From assembly GCA_030656535.1 (NCBI GenBank), contig JAUSPL010000147.1, positions 1 to 7,512 of the forward strand: a stretch of DNA of 7,512 bases, in the 5' to 3' direction. This document shows, piece after piece, positions 6,975 to 7,512 of the stretch. A program made the translations under genes and the position numbers. The notes beneath the pieces are model-generated. The model was not told where the DNA came from. It saw only the letters and a list, made by a program, of their open reading frames with translations, and did no database searches. Numbering within the stretch: position 1 is the first letter of the stretch; the number at the start of each line of letters is the position of its first letter. The DNA is from Gemmobacter sp. (GTDB lineage: Bacteria > Pseudomonadota > Alphaproteobacteria > Rhodobacterales > Rhodobacteraceae).

Positions 6975-7254
6975 AGGGCGTCTTTGCGGGATAAAAGGAT
7001 GCAGCTATGTATTTGGCGCCGCGTGCGAACCCTGCCCAGCAGACAGAAAAAGCAGCCAATTCATTGGCAATCCGCTGAACAGGACTTATGTGCCCTTTAC
7101 TCATCTTTGCCGTCTTGCCGGGTGTTCCTGACTCGTTTGCGACTGGATGTCCGGCGCGTGCGGACCAACCTCAGGTCGCAAGAGACGATTTTCGTCGGGT
7201 CTGACCCGTGCCTCGGCGGCGTCCCGACCCACGTGAAAAAGGGATTTTGATCGT
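6975..7254. other. Intergenic stretch with small hairpins and no convincing gene
   Basis: These 280 bases are richer in A/T in places and lack steady coding signal in any frame. They hold a 23-codon micro-ORF with a good ribosome site (listed separately) and a 38-codon frame at 7088-7204 with a hydrophobic start (MCPLLIFAVLPGV) but poor ribosome-site spacing. There are two abutting perfect hairpins, GACGA-TTT-TCGTC (7184-7196) and CGGGT-CTG-ACCCG (7196-7208). GTCGGG (7194-7199) can instead pair with CCCGAC (7223-7228), which would disrupt both. ACGCCC near 6953 and GGGCGT near 6977 could form a weak terminator-like stem for the preceding gene, without a T-run. The region may be the leader of the EEP-family gene. 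Confidence 0.5.
7007..7078 (+). CDS. Possible 23-aa micro-ORF
   Basis: ATG at 7007 is preceded by AAGGA with an ideal 7-base spacing (6995-6999) and opens 23 codons beginning MYLAPRANPAQQTEKAANS, ending in TGA. The peptide has no membrane segment or known motif. The ribosome site is the best evidence and is stronger than chance alone would usually supply, but one short frame in an intergenic region is weak proof. It could be a leader peptide or nothing. Confidence 0.15.
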   Translation: MYLAPRANPAQQTEKAANSLAIR

Positions 7255-7512
7255 TTGACACAGGTTGGACTGCGCTTTTCATGTGCAAGCTGGAACATCC
7301 ACCGCGGGCGGGGCAACGATGGCCTGATAGATCCGGCCCGCATCGCAACAGTGGTGCAGCAAGATATCTGCCACCCCCTGCTTGACGCGCTGATCTTGCA
7401 AGAGGCCGACGAACAGGTGCCCCCGCATCGGGGTTTTCTGGATCTGGCGCAGGTCGAGGCCGAAACGGGCCTGCGCCATGTCCACACGACCGCACAAGCG
7501 CGGTGGGGGGAC
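7255..7512 (+). CDS. Endonuclease/exonuclease/phosphatase (EEP) family protein, N-terminal part only
   Basis: The EEP fold includes DNases, AP endonucleases and phosphodiesterases that hydrolyse phosphoester bonds with a divalent metal. The 86 residues present show the two first family motifs: SWNIHRGRGNDG near the N-terminus (Asn of the active site) and LILQEAD at about residues 47-53 (metal-binding Glu). These are followed by PPHRGFLDLAQVEAETGLRH, which resembles alphaproteobacterial members. The actual substrate cannot be told from this fragment. The start is taken as TTG at 7255, because an in-frame stop at 7234-7236 and the early SWNIHRG motif leave almost no other choice. GGGA lies 10 bases upstream. 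The same bases, TTGACA, are also a perfect -35 hexamer, but no good -10 follows. It continues past the right edge. Confidence 0.85.
   Translation, partial: MTQVGLRFSCASWNIHRGRGNDGLIDPARIATVVQQDICHPLLDALILQEADEQVPPHRGFLDLAQVEAETGLRHVHTTAQARWGD

Noticed and set aside
6953..6982. Intrinsic terminator after the 215-aa gene
   Set aside because: Only a 6-bp stem with an 18-base loop and no T-run follows, too weak to list as a terminator.
7255..7283. TTGACA (7255-7260) as the -35 of a promoter
   Set aside because: The hexamer 17 bases later is TTCATG, a poor -10, and the same TTG is the only reasonable start for the EEP protein.

Overview
This window looks like chromosomal DNA from an alphaproteobacterium, most probably a Rhodobacterales-type organism. 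The evidence is high GC with strong GC preference at third codon positions, FNR-type boxes, an alphaproteobacterial CydB signature, a tightly packed cydD-cydC-cydA-cydB cluster, and a divergent Rrf2 regulator. This placement is inferred from protein and operon style; no search was run.

Left and centre (1-5565, minus strand) hold the cytochrome bd quinol oxidase cluster, read right to left as cydD, cydC, cydA, cydB. cydA and cydB encode the two main subunits of the membrane quinol:O2 oxidase. cydD and cydC encode the heterodimeric ABC exporter of cysteine/glutathione needed to assemble it. cydB runs off the left edge. cydA is full length with all recognised haem ligands and a long Q-loop. cydC and cydD are each broken twice as written: one in-frame stop and one single-base homopolymer indel per gene. 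One stop replaces the serine of the ABC signature motif in CydD. Restoring one base per gene and reading through the stops gives ordinary full-length CydC (545 aa) and CydD (about 551 aa). The damage is therefore either very recent or comes from sequencing or assembly.

Regulation: two near-perfect FNR-type palindromes with the same CTGG spacer lie upstream of cydA and in the cydD/Rrf2 intergenic region. This suggests oxygen-responsive control of both ends of the cluster. A divergent Rrf2-family regulator (5675-6166, plus strand) has the C-X7-C-X5-C cluster-binding pattern seen in NsrR/RirA-type proteins and is a plausible local regulator.

Right side (plus strand): an unrecognised 215-aa protein (6327-6974) with a good ribosome binding site, then about 280 bases with no convincing gene but with small hairpins and two weak micro-ORFs. 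Last is the 5' end of an endonuclease/exonuclease/phosphatase (EEP) family gene that starts at a TTG and leaves the window.

I found no mobile element, CRISPR array, tRNA or rRNA. The most notable signal is the four-lesion cydDC pair beside an intact cydA and an undamaged cydB fragment, not an obviously new system.
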